A stretch of DNA of 64,000 bases from Pseudomonas sp. B21-040 (GTDB taxonomy: Bacteria > Pseudomonadota > Gammaproteobacteria > Pseudomonadales > Pseudomonadaceae), in the NCBI RefSeq assembly GCF_024748695.1, contig NZ_CP087176.1, positions 303,501 through 367,500 on the forward strand, in the 5' to 3' direction. Positions 51,913 through 61,353 of the stretch are shown in pieces. The translations under genes were made by a program, and so were the position numbers. The notes under the pieces were generated by a model. The model was not told the DNA's origin. It ran no database searches and worked only from the letters and a program-made list of their open reading frames with translations. The stretch's first letter is position 1. Each line of letters opens with the position of its first letter.

Positions 51913-53814
51913 TTAGATCCGGAAGCTGCCGACCAACTGCTTCAACCGCGCCGCCTGCTGTTCCAGGTCAGCGCAGGCGCGCAAGGTTGACTGCAAGTTT
52001 TCCACGCCTTCCTGGTTCAACGTGTTGATCTCGGTGATGTCGACGTTGATCGATTCCACCACGGCAGTCTGTTCCTCAGTCGCTGTCGCCACCGACTGAT
52101 TCATCCCGTCGATTTCGCCAATGCGCTGCGTCACGCTGCCCAGGCGTTCGCCAGCCTGGTTGGCGATGCCGACGCTGCTTTCGCTCTGGCGCTGGCTGTC
52201 GGTCATGGTGCTCACCGCTTCGCGGGCGCCGACTTGCAATTCCTCGATCATCTTCTGCACTTGCTGCGCCGAATCCTGCGTGCGGTGCGCCAGGTTGCGC
52301 ACCTCGTCCGCCACCACGGCAAAACCACGACCGGCTTCACCGGCGCGAGCCGCTTCGATGGCCGCGTTCAGGGCCAGCAAGTTGGTCTGCTGGGAGATGC
52401 TGGTGATCACTTCCAGAATCTGCCCGATGTTCACGGTGTTGCTGTTGAGCGTTTCAATGTTGCCGCACGAATCACTGATCTTCGCCGACAGCTGCTGCAT
52501 CGCCGCGATGGTCTTGTCGACGACTTGCTGGCCATCTTCTGCCATGGCGCGGGCATCGCTCGAATGCTGGGAAGCGAGGGCGGCGTTCTGGGCGATTTCC
52601 TGGGCGGCGGCACCCAACTCGTTGATCGCCGCGGCCACGCTGCTGGTACGCGAGGCCTGTTGATCGGAGTTGAACATCGACGAGTTGGAAGCGGCCACCA
52701 CACGCAGGGCGACTTCGTTGACTTGGCCGGTGGCCGACGACACTTCACGAATCGAGGTGTGAATACGCTCTACAAAGCGGTTGAAGGACGTGCCCAGTGC
52801 ACCAAATTCGTCCTGGCCATGAATGGTCAGGCGCTTGGTCAGGTCACCTTCACCTTCGGCGATGTCATGCATCGCGCGGCCCATGGTCAGCAGCGGCTGC
52901 ATCAGGACGCTGATCAACACGCCCAGCAACGCGATGATGATCACCACGGCAATCACCATGGCGATGATCGCCGAGGTGCGGAATTCGCTGAGCATCGAGA
53001 ACGCGGTGTCCTGATCCAGCACCAGTGCCACGTACCAGTCTGCCGACGGCACACCGTTGACGTGGGTGAAGGACATGAACTGTTTCTTGCCGTCGATCTC
53101 GACTTCTTTCATGCCCGGGCTGACGTTCGGCGCGCCGTTCGGGTAGGCGTCGGCGAGGCCTTTGAGCACCAGTTTGTTGTCCGGGTGAATCAGGATCTTG
53201 CCGTCGGCACTGACGATGAACGCGTGGCCGTGGCCGCCGAAGTTCAGCGAGTTGATGATCGCGCTGACGCTGGACAGGTCAATGTCCGCGCCGGCAACGC
53301 CGATCATCTGGCCCTGATACTTCACTGGCGTGGCGACGGTGATCACCAGTTTGCCGGAGGATGCGGCAATGTATGGTTCGGTGACGATGGTCTGTTGTGC
53401 GCTGTTGGCCGCCTTGTACCAGCCGCGGGAACGAGGATCGTAGTCGGCGGCGCGATTGCCGGCCGGGACCGAGAACATCACGCCGTCAGTGCCACCGAAA
53501 TAGCTCAGCTGGAAGTTGCTGGTGTAGGCCGGCAGGTCGATGGCGCGTTTCAGGCTGGCCTGGGCGCTGCCATCCACGGCGATCTGCTGGGACAGCGATT
53601 GCAGCAACTGGATGCGACTTTCCAGCCATGTCTGGATGTTGCTGGTGGTCAGGCTGCCGAGTTCCTGCATCGACGATTCGGTACTGCTGCGCAGGGTCTG
53701 GCGCTGGCGGTAGTCGTTGAACAGGATAAAGCAGGCGAACGCAACGGCGACCACGAGGGCGGCTGCCAACAGGATCTTGTGGCTGAACTTCATGTTTCTG
53801 GTCATTAAATGCAT
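51913..53814 (-). CDS. Methyl-accepting chemotaxis protein with dCache domain
   Basis: The receptor of about 633 residues has a membrane helix near the N-terminus, a periplasmic dCache_1 sensor, a second helix (about residues 285-307), a HAMP domain and a cytoplasmic signalling hairpin with the conserved tip [20 protein letters not shown]. The sensor has RSRGWYKAA, then TEPY and GAD, the residues expected for amino-acid-binding dCache domains such as Pseudomonas PctA/B/C. Amino-acid taxis is therefore likely. In-frame ATGs at 53814, 53805 and 53793 leave the exact start open. Confidence 0.9.
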   Translation of the reverse strand: MHLMTRNMKFSHKILLAAALVVAVAFACFILFNDYRQRQTLRSSTESSMQELGSLTTSNIQTWLESRIQLLQSLSQQIAVDGSAQASLKRAIDLPAYTSNFQLSYFGGTDGVMFSVPAGNRAADYDPRSRGWYKAANSAQQTIVTEPYIAASSGKLVITVATPVKYQGQMIGVAGADIDLSSVSAIINSLNFGGHGHAFIVSADGKILIHPDNKLVLKGLADAYPNGAPNVSPGMKEVEIDGKKQFMSFTHVNGVPSADWYVALVLDQDTAFSMLSEFRTSAIIAMVIAVVIIIALLGVLISVLMQPLLTMGRAMHDIAEGEGDLTKRLTIHGQDEFGALGTSFNRFVERIHTSIREVSSATGQVNEVALRVVAASNSSMFNSDQQASRTSSVAAAINELGAAAQEIAQNAALASQHSSDARAMAEDGQQVVDKTIAAMQQLSAKISDSCGNIETLNSNTVNIGQILEVITSISQQTNLLALNAAIEAARAGEAGRGFAVVADEVRNLAHRTQDSAQQVQKMIEELQVGAREAVSTMTDSQRQSESSVGIANQAGERLGSVTQRIGEIDGMNQSVATATEEQTAVVESINVDITEINTLNQEGVENLQSTLRACADLEQQAARLKQLVGSFRI

Positions 53815-54088
53815 TACCGCGGAGGGGCTGGTCGGCGAGGGGCGTCAAATCGTCACAGTCGAGGGCTTGGCGCTGCCTCTATGTCGACTGGTCAGCGCCA
53901 AAGATTAGGCGCGTTTTTGCAAAAACCGACGAAATACTCAATGGCGCGAGAAAGTTACTGATTTTTCGAAAGAAGGCAGACGAGTGGCCCGATAAATAGC
54001 ACAACAGTCGGGGAACCAGATGGGGGTTTGCTCTTCTAAGCTTCAGCTTGGCAGCCATGCCATTCCCCTTCGTTCCAGGAGTCTCACC

Positions 54089-54343
54089 ATGTCGCTGCGT
54101 TCTATCGCCTTGCTCTCGTTCTGCGTGTTGTTGGCCGCATGCAGCAAGGTCAATCAGGAAAACTACTCGAAACTATCGACCGGCATGCCCAAGGCCGAGG
54201 TCGAGACGTTGCTGGGTACACCTGCTGATTGCTCGGGCGCGCTCGGCATGTCCAGTTGCACCTGGGGCGACAAAAACAGCTTTATCAGCGTGCAGTACGC
54301 CGGTGACAAAGTATTGATGTTTTCCGGCCAAGGCCTGAAGTAA
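54089..54343 (+). CDS. Small lipoprotein, DUF3862 type
   Basis: The 84-residue protein has a lipobox (LLAAC) and a short SmpA/OmlA-like domain (YSKLSTGMPKAEVETLLGTP). DUF3862 is the likeliest family. Such domains stabilise outer-membrane assemblies or bind partners, but nothing is known for this type. CCAGGAG before the ATG at 54089 decides the start. The lipocalin gene follows after 31 bp. Confidence 0.78.
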   Translation: MSLRSIALLSFCVLLAACSKVNQENYSKLSTGMPKAEVETLLGTPADCSGALGMSSCTWGDKNSFISVQYAGDKVLMFSGQGLK

Positions 54344-54374
54344 ACCGGGGCGCTGCGCCCGCGGGAGAAAAACA

Positions 54375-54944
54375 ATGAAGCGGTTATTACTCGTACTTTT
54401 TGCCGGCCTGGTTTTGGCTGGCTGCGCCACTTCTGGCCAAGATCCGTTGGCGCCAAAAACCGTCAACAGCGTCAACCTCAAGCGCTACCAAGGGACCTGG
54501 TACGAGTTGGCTCGCATGCCCATGTATTTCCAGCGTGACTGCGCACAATCCGAAGCCCATTACACGCTCAAGCCGGACGGCAACCTGGCGGTCTTGAACC
54601 GCTGTCTGACGCCGCAGTGGCAGTGGGAAGAGGTCAAGGGCACGGCTTATCCACAGGTGCCGGGCAAAACCGACAAATTGTGGGTCAAGTTCGATACCTG
54701 GTTCTCTCGGTTGATCCCCGGCACGGCGAAGGGCGAATACTGGGTGCTGTACGTCAGCGACGACTACAAGACAGCCATTGTTGGCGACCCGAGTCGCAAG
54801 TATCTGTGGCTGCTGGCCCGCACGCCGATCGTCAATGGCGTCGTGCGCGAGGAGCTGCTGAGCAAGGCGCGTCAGCAGGGTTACGACACCTCGCGGCTGA
54901 TCTGGCGTGCGTCGGAGCAGCAGATGGCCAAGACCTCGGACTAA
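54375..54944 (+). CDS. Outer-membrane lipocalin (Blc type)
   Basis: The 189-residue lipoprotein has a lipobox in LVLAGCATS and the lipocalin signature (LKRYQGTWYELARMPMYFQR), followed by the expected eight-strand pattern (YWVLYVSDDYKTAIVGDPSR). Blc-type lipocalins bind lipids such as lysophospholipids at the outer membrane. It is probably co-transcribed with the small lipoprotein upstream. Confidence 0.9.
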   Translation: MKRLLLVLFAGLVLAGCATSGQDPLAPKTVNSVNLKRYQGTWYELARMPMYFQRDCAQSEAHYTLKPDGNLAVLNRCLTPQWQWEEVKGTAYPQVPGKTDKLWVKFDTWFSRLIPGTAKGEYWVLYVSDDYKTAIVGDPSRKYLWLLARTPIVNGVVREELLSKARQQGYDTSRLIWRASEQQMAKTSD

Positions 54945-54956
54945 CTGCACATATAC

Positions 54957-55041
54957 CTGTGGGAGCGAGCTCGCTCGCGATGAGGCCATCAGCTTCAACA
55001 GAAATGTTGACTGACAGGCCGCCATCGCGAGCAAGCTCGCT
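54957..55041. repeat. REP pair (GAGCGAGCTCGC variant), right unit interrupted by the IS110 element
   Basis: The left unit CTGTGGGAGCGAGCTCGCTC is complete. The right unit reads ATCGCGAGCAAGCTCGCT and then stops at 55041; its missing end CCCACAGGT follows the IS at 56211-56219. The variant carries GAGCTCGC in place of the classic GGGCTTGCCCGC. Confidence 0.9.
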
Positions 55042-55064
55042 TGTATGTTTAGACTTGAAGGGGT

Positions 55065-55131
55065 GGGCGGGACTAAAAGCTCGATTCCGACTCTAGCCAG
55101 TACGGACCGTGGGAGACTTCTCGTCCCGCCC
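55065..55131 (+). ncRNA. Candidate bridge-RNA target-binding loop of the IS110 element
   Basis: GGGCGGGAC (55065-55073) pairs perfectly with GTCCCGCCC (55123-55131). The internal loop between them holds AAGCTCG (55077-55083), identical to the left target half at 55033-55039, and GTGGGAG (55109-55115), the reverse complement of CTCCCAC at 56209-56215. A small stem TCCG/CGGA separates the two. This is the layout of the target-binding loop in IS110 bridge RNAs. The rest of the RNA, including a donor loop, would extend to about 55240. Confidence 0.7.
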
Positions 55132-55242
55132 CTTCTACCCGAAGCGCCGATAAGGAATTCATCGGTAAAACCGACGATAGAGGCAAGCCAGCGCAAGGGT
55201 AAACCCCGACAAGCCCTTAAACCCTAGCTCCGAGGATTCGTC

Positions 55243-56205
55243 ATGACAATCCTTACCTCGCCAACGGTAATCGGTATCGATGTAGCCAAGGCCGAAATCG
55301 TCGCTTACCGCGAAGACATGCAAACCACTCAACACATCAACAACGACCGAGAGACTCTTGGGCGTTGGCTCAAAGCTCTGCCTGCGCAAAGCTCAATTGC
55401 TTTGGAAGCCACCAGCATTTACCACTTGGACACGGTCGAACTGGCCCATGAAATGGGACACCGGGTTTACGTTGTGGATGCTTATCGTCTGAGCCACTAC
55501 CGCGAAAGCATTGGCCAACGGGCGAAAACCGACCCTTGTGATGCGCGCCTGCTCGCGCGTTACCTGTCTAGCGAGCAGGATCGACTGCGCCTCTGGAGTC
55601 CACCTCCGCAGGCCTACAAGGTGTTGAAAAGTCTGCTTCATAGACGCGCAGAGCTTATCAATGTGCGTGTGGGCATGACGCTGAGTTGGTCAGGTGAACC
55701 GCTTCTGAAGGATGAATTGGCCCGGCAATTGAAGTCCTTCAAACAAGCGGAGCAAGCCATCCAGAAATTACTGCACAAAGTCAGCAAAAAGGCAGGCATC
55801 ACCGAAAACATCAAGCGCTGCAAAGCCATTGAGGGGATCGGTGAGCTTACGGCTATGGGCTTGGCGACCGCATTCATGCGCGGTCACTTCGCCAACGGCG
55901 ATGCATTCATTGCTTTTTTGGGGATGGACTTGCGAGCAAAGGATTCAGGCAAGAAGAACAGCCCTCGCCACCTGTCCAAAAAAGGCGATACGGAGCTGCG
56001 GCGCCTGGCTCACAACGCGGCGATGGCGGCTTGTCGGTCTGCCACCTGGAAACCGTACTATGAGTCCTATCTCGTCAGAGGCTTGGCAAAAACCCAAGCC
56101 CTGGTGATCCTCGCCCGCAAGCTATGCCGGGTGGCATTCGCTCTCATGAAAAACCAGAGCGAATACCAGCCAAATTTAAGGCTGCAGGGTTCCCCTGCAA
56201 CATAG
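55243..56205 (+). CDS. IS110-family transposase/recombinase
   Basis: The 320-residue recombinase has the N-terminal RuvC-like DEDD domain (first Asp in VIGIDVAKAEIVA, Glu in ALEATSIYHL, two Asp in KTDPCDARLLARY) and the C-terminal Transposase_20 domain (AIEGIGELTAMGLATAF, then KDSGKKNSPRHLSKKGDTEL, containing candidate catalytic serines). CGAGGA precedes the ATG. The frame appears intact. Confidence 0.93.
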   Translation: MTILTSPTVIGIDVAKAEIVAYREDMQTTQHINNDRETLGRWLKALPAQSSIALEATSIYHLDTVELAHEMGHRVYVVDAYRLSHYRESIGQRAKTDPCDARLLARYLSSEQDRLRLWSPPPQAYKVLKSLLHRRAELINVRVGMTLSWSGEPLLKDELARQLKSFKQAEQAIQKLLHKVSKKAGITENIKRCKAIEGIGELTAMGLATAFMRGHFANGDAFIAFLGMDLRAKDSGKKNSPRHLSKKGDTELRRLAHNAAMAACRSATWKPYYESYLVRGLAKTQALVILARKLCRVAFALMKNQSEYQPNLRLQGSPAT

Positions 56206-56226
56206 AATCTCCCACAGGTTTTTTTA

Positions 56227-57591
56227 TCAGCCTAAAAGATCGCGCAGGACCTGGGTGAAAGCGCGGTTGCTTTCTTCCTCATCGGCATGACGCCCGTCAC
56301 GCACAACCCACTGGCCATTGACCAGCACATCGCGCACCTGGCGATCACCACCGGCAAACAGCCAGCGATTCAAAATCCCGTCGCCACTGGCCGTCGCCAG
56401 GTACGGATCATTGCCATCGAGCACCAGCCAATCTGCCCGCTTGCCCACTTCCAGCGCGCCAATCGGCTGCCCCAGTGCCTGTGCGCCGCCGTCCAGTGCG
56501 GCGTCGTACAGCGTGCGGCCCACCATTGGCTGATCCGCGCCATACAAGCGGTTACGCCGCTGATCGCGCAGACGCTGGCCATATTCCAGCCAGCGCAATT
56601 CCTCCACCACGCTCAACGAGACATGGCTGTCAGAGCCGATGCCCATGCGTCCGCCCTGAGCGAGGAAATCCACCGCCGGGAAGATCCCGTCACCCAGGTT
56701 GGCTTCAGTGGTCAGGCACAAGCCGGCGATGGCGCGACTCTTGGCCATCAGCGTGACCTCTTCGGCGTTGGCGTGGGTGGCGTGAACCAGGCACCAGCGC
56801 TGATCGACCTCGGTGTTTTCATACAGCCATTGCAGCGGACGGCGACCACTCCAGGTCAGGCAGTCATCGACTTCTTTCTGCTGCTCGGCGATATGGATGT
56901 GCACCGGGCATTGCTTGTCGCTGGCCGCCAGCACTTCGCTGATTTGCTGCGGCGTGACTGCGCGCAATGAGTGGAAACACAGACCCAGCGACTGCGCTGG
57001 TTGCTGCGCCAGGAGTGGTTGCAAGCGCGACTGAAGCTTGAGGTAGTTTTCGGTGCTGTTGATGAAGCGGCGCTGACCTTCGTTCGGGGTCTGGCCACCA
57101 AAACCGGAGTGGCTGTAGAGCACCGGCAGCAGGGTCAGGCCAATACCGGCGGAACTGGCGGCCTGGCTGATGCGCAGCGCCAACTCGGCCGGGTCCGCAT
57201 AAGGCTGGCCGTTGGTGTCGTGATGCACGTAATGAAATTCCGCCACCGATGTGTAACCGGCCTTGAGCATTTCGATGTACAACTGACGGGCGATGACGCC
57301 GAGTTGGTCCGGGCTGATTTTTCCGACGAGGCGATACATCAAATCGCGCCAGGTCCAGAAACTGTCGTTCGGATTGCCCGCCACTTCTGCCAGCCCGGCC
57401 ATTGCTCGCTGGAAGGCATGGGAGTGCAGATTCGGCATTCCCGGCAGCAGTGGACCGCTCAGCCGTTCGGCGCCATCTGCATGGGAATCGGCCTGGATAT
57501 GGGTCAAAACGCCCTCGGCATTGACCTCAAGACGTACATTGTTGGCCCATCCACTAGGCAGCAGCGCGCGTTCGGCAAAGAAGGCGGACAT
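56227..57591 (-). CDS. hutF: Formimidoylglutamate deiminase
   Basis: The 454-residue metal-dependent amidohydrolase converts N-formimino-L-glutamate to N-formyl-L-glutamate and ammonia, the fourth step of the five-step Pseudomonas histidine-degradation pathway. Metal-binding motifs are MPNLHSHAFQRAM, the His pair HIHIAEQ, HATH and the Asp in GSDSHVS. It diverges from hutC; the shared spacer has a HutC operator. Confidence 0.95.
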   Translation of the reverse strand: MSAFFAERALLPSGWANNVRLEVNAEGVLTHIQADSHADGAERLSGPLLPGMPNLHSHAFQRAMAGLAEVAGNPNDSFWTWRDLMYRLVGKISPDQLGVIARQLYIEMLKAGYTSVAEFHYVHHDTNGQPYADPAELALRISQAASSAGIGLTLLPVLYSHSGFGGQTPNEGQRRFINSTENYLKLQSRLQPLLAQQPAQSLGLCFHSLRAVTPQQISEVLAASDKQCPVHIHIAEQQKEVDDCLTWSGRRPLQWLYENTEVDQRWCLVHATHANAEEVTLMAKSRAIAGLCLTTEANLGDGIFPAVDFLAQGGRMGIGSDSHVSLSVVEELRWLEYGQRLRDQRRNRLYGADQPMVGRTLYDAALDGGAQALGQPIGALEVGKRADWLVLDGNDPYLATASGDGILNRWLFAGGDRQVRDVLVNGQWVVRDGRHADEEESNRAFTQVLRDLLG

Positions 57592-57617
57592 GGTTCAGCA
57601 CCCCATCGTGTGTTATT

Positions 57618-57633
57618 TGTATATACATATACA
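57618..57633. promoter_or_regulatory. HutC operator between hutF and hutC
   Basis: TGTATATACA is a perfect palindrome of the TGTA-N2-TACA type and is extended to TGTATATACATATACA. It lies 27 bp upstream of the hutF ATG and about 70 bp upstream of hutC, where it could control both. Confidence 0.7.
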
Positions 57634-57698
57634 GACGTTTGCCTGCCCGGTAAACTCCGGCAAGCTAGCGATATTCACTAAACGACCAAGGATTAACC

Positions 57699-58448
57699 GT
57701 GCCGACTCCGCCCCCAGTGTCACCGTTGGCCGCGAACATGGGCGACAGTCCGGCGCCCTTGTACGCCCGCGTCAAACAGATGATTACCCAGCAAATCGAC
57801 AGTGGAAACTGGCCGCCGCACTATCGCGTTCCGTCGGAAAGCGAGTTGGTCAGCCAACTGGGTTTCAGCCGCATGACCATCAACCGTGCGCTGCGGGAGA
57901 TGACTGCCGACGGTCTGTTGGTGCGCATGCAAGGCGTCGGCACGTTCGTCGCCGAGCCGAAAAGCCAGTCCGCGCTGTTTGAAGTGCACAACATTGCCGA
58001 CGAAATCGCCTCCCGTGGTCATCGTCACACCTGCAAAGTGATTACCCTCGAAGAAGAAGCCGCCGGCTCCGAACGCGCTTTGGCGTTGGACATGCGCGAA
58101 GGGCAGCGGGTTTTCCACTCGCTGATCGTGCATTTCGAAAACGATATTCCGGTGCAAATCGAAGACCGTTTCGTCAACGCGCTGGTGGCCCCCGACTACC
58201 TCAAGCAGGACTTCACCCTGCAAACGCCTTACGCCTACCTGAACCAGGTCGCGCCGCTGACGGAGGGCGAGCATGTGGTCGAGGCGATTCTGGCCGAAGC
58301 CAGCGAATGCAAATTGCTGCAGATTGAAAAGGGCGAGCCGTGCCTGCTGATTCGCCGCCGCACCTGGTCGGGCCGTCAGCCAGTGACCGCCGCCCGTTTG
58401 ATCCACCCCGGTTCCCGTCATCGTCTGGAAGGACGCTTTCATAAATGA
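57699..58448 (+). CDS. hutC: Histidine utilization repressor HutC
   Basis: The 249-residue GntR-family repressor has a winged helix-turn-helix (about residues 20-90, VPSESELVSQLGFSRMTINR) and a UTRA effector domain (about 105-245). Urocanate is the inducer in Pseudomonas. The GTG start at 57699 follows CCAAGGAT; ATG at residue 14 is an alternative. Its stop overlaps the hutD start (ATGA). Confidence 0.95.
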   Translation: MPTPPPVSPLAANMGDSPAPLYARVKQMITQQIDSGNWPPHYRVPSESELVSQLGFSRMTINRALREMTADGLLVRMQGVGTFVAEPKSQSALFEVHNIADEIASRGHRHTCKVITLEEEAAGSERALALDMREGQRVFHSLIVHFENDIPVQIEDRFVNALVAPDYLKQDFTLQTPYAYLNQVAPLTEGEHVVEAILAEASECKLLQIEKGEPCLLIRRRTWSGRQPVTAARLIHPGSRHRLEGRFHK

Positions 58449-59014
58449 ATGCTTTGAAGGTTTTGCGCGCCCAGGATTACCCACGCATGCCGTGGAAAAA
58501 CGGCGGTGGCAGCACAGAAGAAATCACCCGCGATGCAGGCACGGGCCTTGACGGTTTTGGCTGGCGCCTGTCGATTGCCGACATCGGCGAGTCGGGCGGC
58601 TTCTCGACGTTCACCGGGTACGAGCGCGTCATCACCGTGCTGCAAGGTGATGGCATGACCTTGCGGGTGGACGGTCAAGATACGCATCCGTTGTTACCGC
58701 TGACCCCGTTTGCCTTTAGCGGTGAGAGCGACGTGTCCTGCACATTGCTCGGCGGGCCGATTCGCGATTTCAACCTGATTTATGCGCCGCAGCGTTTTGA
58801 TGCGCGCTTGCAGTGGCTTTCCGGCGAGCAGCAGTTTTTCAGCTCGGCGAGTACGGTGTTGGTGTTCAGCATCAGCGACACATTGGACGTGCAGACAGGT
58901 AACAGCGCTTCGCACCTTGGTCGCCATGATTGCCTGCAACTCGACGGTAACACCGGCCTGCTGGAAGTCTCGACCAACGGCCCCTGCTGTGTGATCGAAC
59001 TGACGGCTCACTGA
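58445..59014 (+). CDS. hutD: HutD family protein
   Basis: The 189-residue bicupin-like protein has the HutD motif near the start (RMPWKNGGGSTEEITRD). It is not an enzyme of the pathway; in P. fluorescens SBW25 it has been described as a governor limiting hut expression. It is coupled to hutC by a four-base overlap. Confidence 0.93.
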   Translation: MNALKVLRAQDYPRMPWKNGGGSTEEITRDAGTGLDGFGWRLSIADIGESGGFSTFTGYERVITVLQGDGMTLRVDGQDTHPLLPLTPFAFSGESDVSCTLLGGPIRDFNLIYAPQRFDARLQWLSGEQQFFSSASTVLVFSISDTLDVQTGNSASHLGRHDCLQLDGNTGLLEVSTNGPCCVIELTAH

Positions 59015-59029
59015 GTCAACGCTCACTTT

Positions 59030-59156
59030 GTAGCAGCTGGCGCAGCCTGCGTTCGGCTGCGCAGCAGTCGTGAAATCAGCCACTGCGGTCTCCAGGGCCA
59101 TCTCATCTGATAGGCGACTGCTACGCAGCCGAACGCAGGCTTCGCCAGCTGCTACA
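59030..59156. repeat. Large inverted repeat, AGCAGCTG family
   Basis: Outer ends are GTAGCAGCTGGCGcAGCCTG and CAGGCTtCGCCAGCTGCTAC, with GCGTTCGGCTGCGCAGCAGTCG and its near inverse inside. The whole can form one long stem. It is related to the elements at 41310 and 61208. Confidence 0.85.
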
Positions 59157-59206
59157 GATCGCAAGTTGCCCGATACTTCATTTCTGTTCCCCTAAGCGCA
59201 CCAACT

Positions 59207-59252
59207 TGTTACCGAACGCCCCAGCGCGGCGCAAAACCTCGCTTTAGTAACA
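59207..59252. promoter_or_regulatory. Possible CbrB half-sites upstream of hutU
   Basis: TGTTAC (59207-59212) and its inverse GTAACA (59247-59252) lie 115-160 bp upstream of the hutU sigma54 promoter. They match the hexamers reported for CbrB activator sites, but the spacing of 34 bases is longer than the usual 14-15 as I recall it. Confidence 0.35.
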
Positions 59253-59364
59253 GCACCCCAGCGCTACCAAAAATCCCCCCGAAAAATTTCATCTACGCCA
59301 GAACCCTTGATTCAGGCGCTCTCCAGCCATGCCAAAAGGTTTTCTTGAACATCCATCCAACAAG

Positions 59365-59381
59365 TTGGCCGCTTGATTGCA
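59365..59381 (+). promoter_or_regulatory. Sigma54 promoter of hutU
   Basis: TTGGCCGCTTGATTGCA has GG-N10-GC spacing with good -24 (TTGGC) and -12 (TTGCA) elements. The predicted start, near 59392, falls inside the HutC operator. Confidence 0.7.
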
Positions 59382-59385
59382 TATG

Positions 59386-59399
59386 CTTGTATGTACAAG
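59386..59399. promoter_or_regulatory. HutC operator at the hutU promoter
   Basis: CTTGTATGTACAAG is a perfect 14-bp palindrome of the TGTA-N2-TACA class found at hut promoters. It overlaps the predicted sigma54 start point, so bound HutC could block open-complex formation or escape. Confidence 0.8.
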
Positions 59400-59530
59400 T
59401 AAAGACGTATGCGTATGAGTCACGAAGACTCAACCGTCGTCCACTGATTCGCCGGTGTGCACTGATGCCCATCGGCTTGCTCGCCCACTGCCTGGGTTGG
59501 TTTTGGATTGATTGCTGAGGAGTTTTTTTC

Positions 59531-61198
59531 GTGACTAAATTTCGTGACGTTGAAATCCGCGCTGCCCGCGGTAACAAGCTGACCGCCAAGAGCTGGCTGA
59601 CCGAAGCGCCACTGCGCATGCTGATGAACAACCTCGACCCGGAAGTCGCCGAGAACCCTAAAGAACTGGTGGTTTACGGTGGTATCGGTCGTGCGGCACG
59701 TAACTGGGAATGCTACGACAAGATCGTTGAAAGCCTGACCAATCTGAACGACGACGAGACCCTGCTGGTGCAATCCGGCAAGCCGGTCGGCGTGTTCAAG
59801 ACCCACAGCAACGCACCGCGTGTTCTGATCGCCAACTCCAACCTGGTTCCACACTGGGCAAGCTGGGAGCACTTCAACGAACTGGACGCCAAAGGCCTGG
59901 CCATGTACGGCCAGATGACCGCCGGCAGCTGGATCTACATCGGTAGCCAGGGCATCGTTCAAGGCACCTACGAAACCTTCGTCGAAGCCGGTCGTCAGCA
60001 CTACAACGATGACCTGAAAGGTCGTTGGGTCCTGACCGCAGGCCTCGGTGGCATGGGCGGCGCCCAACCGCTGGCCGCGACCCTGGCCGGTGCCTGCTCG
60101 CTGAACATCGAATGCCAGCAGGTCAGCATCGATTTCCGTTTGAACAGCCGCTACGTCGACGAGCAGGCCAAAGACCTCGACGACGCGCTGGCCCGCATCG
60201 CCAAATACACCAAAGAAGGCAAGGCGATTTCCATCGCGCTGCTGGGTAACGCGGCTGAAATTCTGCCGGAACTGGTTCGTCGTGGCGTACGCCCGGACAT
60301 GGTCACCGACCAGACCAGCGCCCACGACCCGCTCAACGGTTACCTGCCGGCCGGCTGGACCTGGGAAGAGTACCGCGCTCGCGCCAAAACCGAGCCTGCC
60401 GCCGTGGTCAAAGCCGCCAAGCAATCGATGGCCGTGCACGTTAAAGCGATGTTGGATTTCCAGAAAATGGGCATCCCGACTTTCGACTACGGCAACAACA
60501 TCCGTCAGATGGCCCAGGAAGAAGGCGTAGAAAACGCATTCGACTTCCCTGGCTTCGTACCGGCTTACATCCGTCCGCTGTTCTGCCGCGGCATCGGCCC
60601 ATTCCGTTGGGCTGCACTGTCGGGCAACGCTGAAGACATCTACAAGACCGACGCCAAGGTCAAAGAGCTGATCCCGGACGACGCCCACCTGCACAACTGG
60701 CTGGACATGGCCCGCGAGCGCATCAGCTTCCAGGGTCTGCCGGCCCGTATCTGCTGGGTTGGCCTGGGCCTGCGCGCCAAGCTGGGTCTGGCGTTCAACG
60801 AAATGGTACGCAGCGGTGAATTGTCCGCGCCTATCGTCATCGGTCGCGACCACCTGGACTCCGGCTCGGTAGCCAGCCCGAACCGCGAAACCGAATCCAT
60901 GCAGGACGGTTCCGACGCCGTGTCCGACTGGCCACTGCTCAACGCTCTGCTCAACACCGCGAGCGGCGCGACCTGGGTTTCCCTGCACCACGGCGGCGGC
61001 GTCGGCATGGGCTTCTCCCAGCACTCGGGCATGGTGATTGTCTGCGACGGTACTGACGAAGCGGCCGAGCGTATTGCTCGCGTCCTGCACAACGACCCGG
61101 CTACCGGCGTCATGCGTCACGCCGATGCGGGCTACCAGATCGCCATCGACTGCGCGAAGGAACAAGGGCTGAACCTGCCGATGATCACCGGCAAATAA
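59531..61198 (+). CDS. hutU: Urocanate hydratase
   Basis: The 555-residue NAD+-dependent enzyme converts urocanate to imidazolonepropionate, step two of histidine breakdown. Family segments are [40 protein letters not shown], and [20 protein letters not shown] and the NAD-binding glycines nearby. The GTG start at 59531 follows GAGGAG and matches the family N-terminus. A repeat separates it from the permease gene. Confidence 0.97.
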   Translation: MTKFRDVEIRAARGNKLTAKSWLTEAPLRMLMNNLDPEVAENPKELVVYGGIGRAARNWECYDKIVESLTNLNDDETLLVQSGKPVGVFKTHSNAPRVLIANSNLVPHWASWEHFNELDAKGLAMYGQMTAGSWIYIGSQGIVQGTYETFVEAGRQHYNDDLKGRWVLTAGLGGMGGAQPLAATLAGACSLNIECQQVSIDFRLNSRYVDEQAKDLDDALARIAKYTKEGKAISIALLGNAAEILPELVRRGVRPDMVTDQTSAHDPLNGYLPAGWTWEEYRARAKTEPAAVVKAAKQSMAVHVKAMLDFQKMGIPTFDYGNNIRQMAQEEGVENAFDFPGFVPAYIRPLFCRGIGPFRWAALSGNAEDIYKTDAKVKELIPDDAHLHNWLDMARERISFQGLPARICWVGLGLRAKLGLAFNEMVRSGELSAPIVIGRDHLDSGSVASPNRETESMQDGSDAVSDWPLLNALLNTASGATWVSLHHGGGVGMGFSQHSGMVIVCDGTDEAAERIARVLHNDPATGVMRHADAGYQIAIDCAKEQGLNLPMITGK

Positions 61199-61207
61199 AC
61201 AAGCCAT

Positions 61208-61310
61208 GTAGCAGCTGCCGCAGGCTGCGTTAAGGGCCGAAGGACCTTCGTTCCGCGTTGGAATGCCGGGGTCGCTTCGCAACCCGACGCCGCCTTCGGC
61301 AGCTGCTACA
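61208..61310. repeat. Large inverted repeat, AGCAGCTG family, between hutU and the permease gene
   Basis: Ends GTAGCAGCTGCCGcAGGC and GCCTTCGGCAGCTGCTAC are inverted. The interior differs from the other two copies and carries GAAGGACCTTC and GGGTCGCTTCGCAACCC hairpins. Confidence 0.8.
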
Positions 61311-61353
61311 GAGATTGAGTGAAACCAGAATAACAATCCACAGAGGTTGAACC

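Larger units (their letters stand above)
55040..56210 (+). mobile_element. IS110-family insertion sequence inserted in a REP
   Basis: The element occupies about 1,167 bp between two CT dinucleotides (55040-55041 and 56209-56210). It splits a REP into AAGCTCG on the left and CCCACAGG on the right. Ends lack terminal inverted repeats, as usual for IS110. A long 5' non-coding region of about 200 bp and almost no 3' non-coding sequence place it in the IS110 group rather than the IS1111 group. Confidence 0.88.

Noticed and set aside
55040..56210. IS110 element as a member of the IS1111 group
   Set aside because: The long non-coding segment is at the 5' side of the transposase and the 3' side has only about 3 bp, and I see no subterminal inverted repeats.
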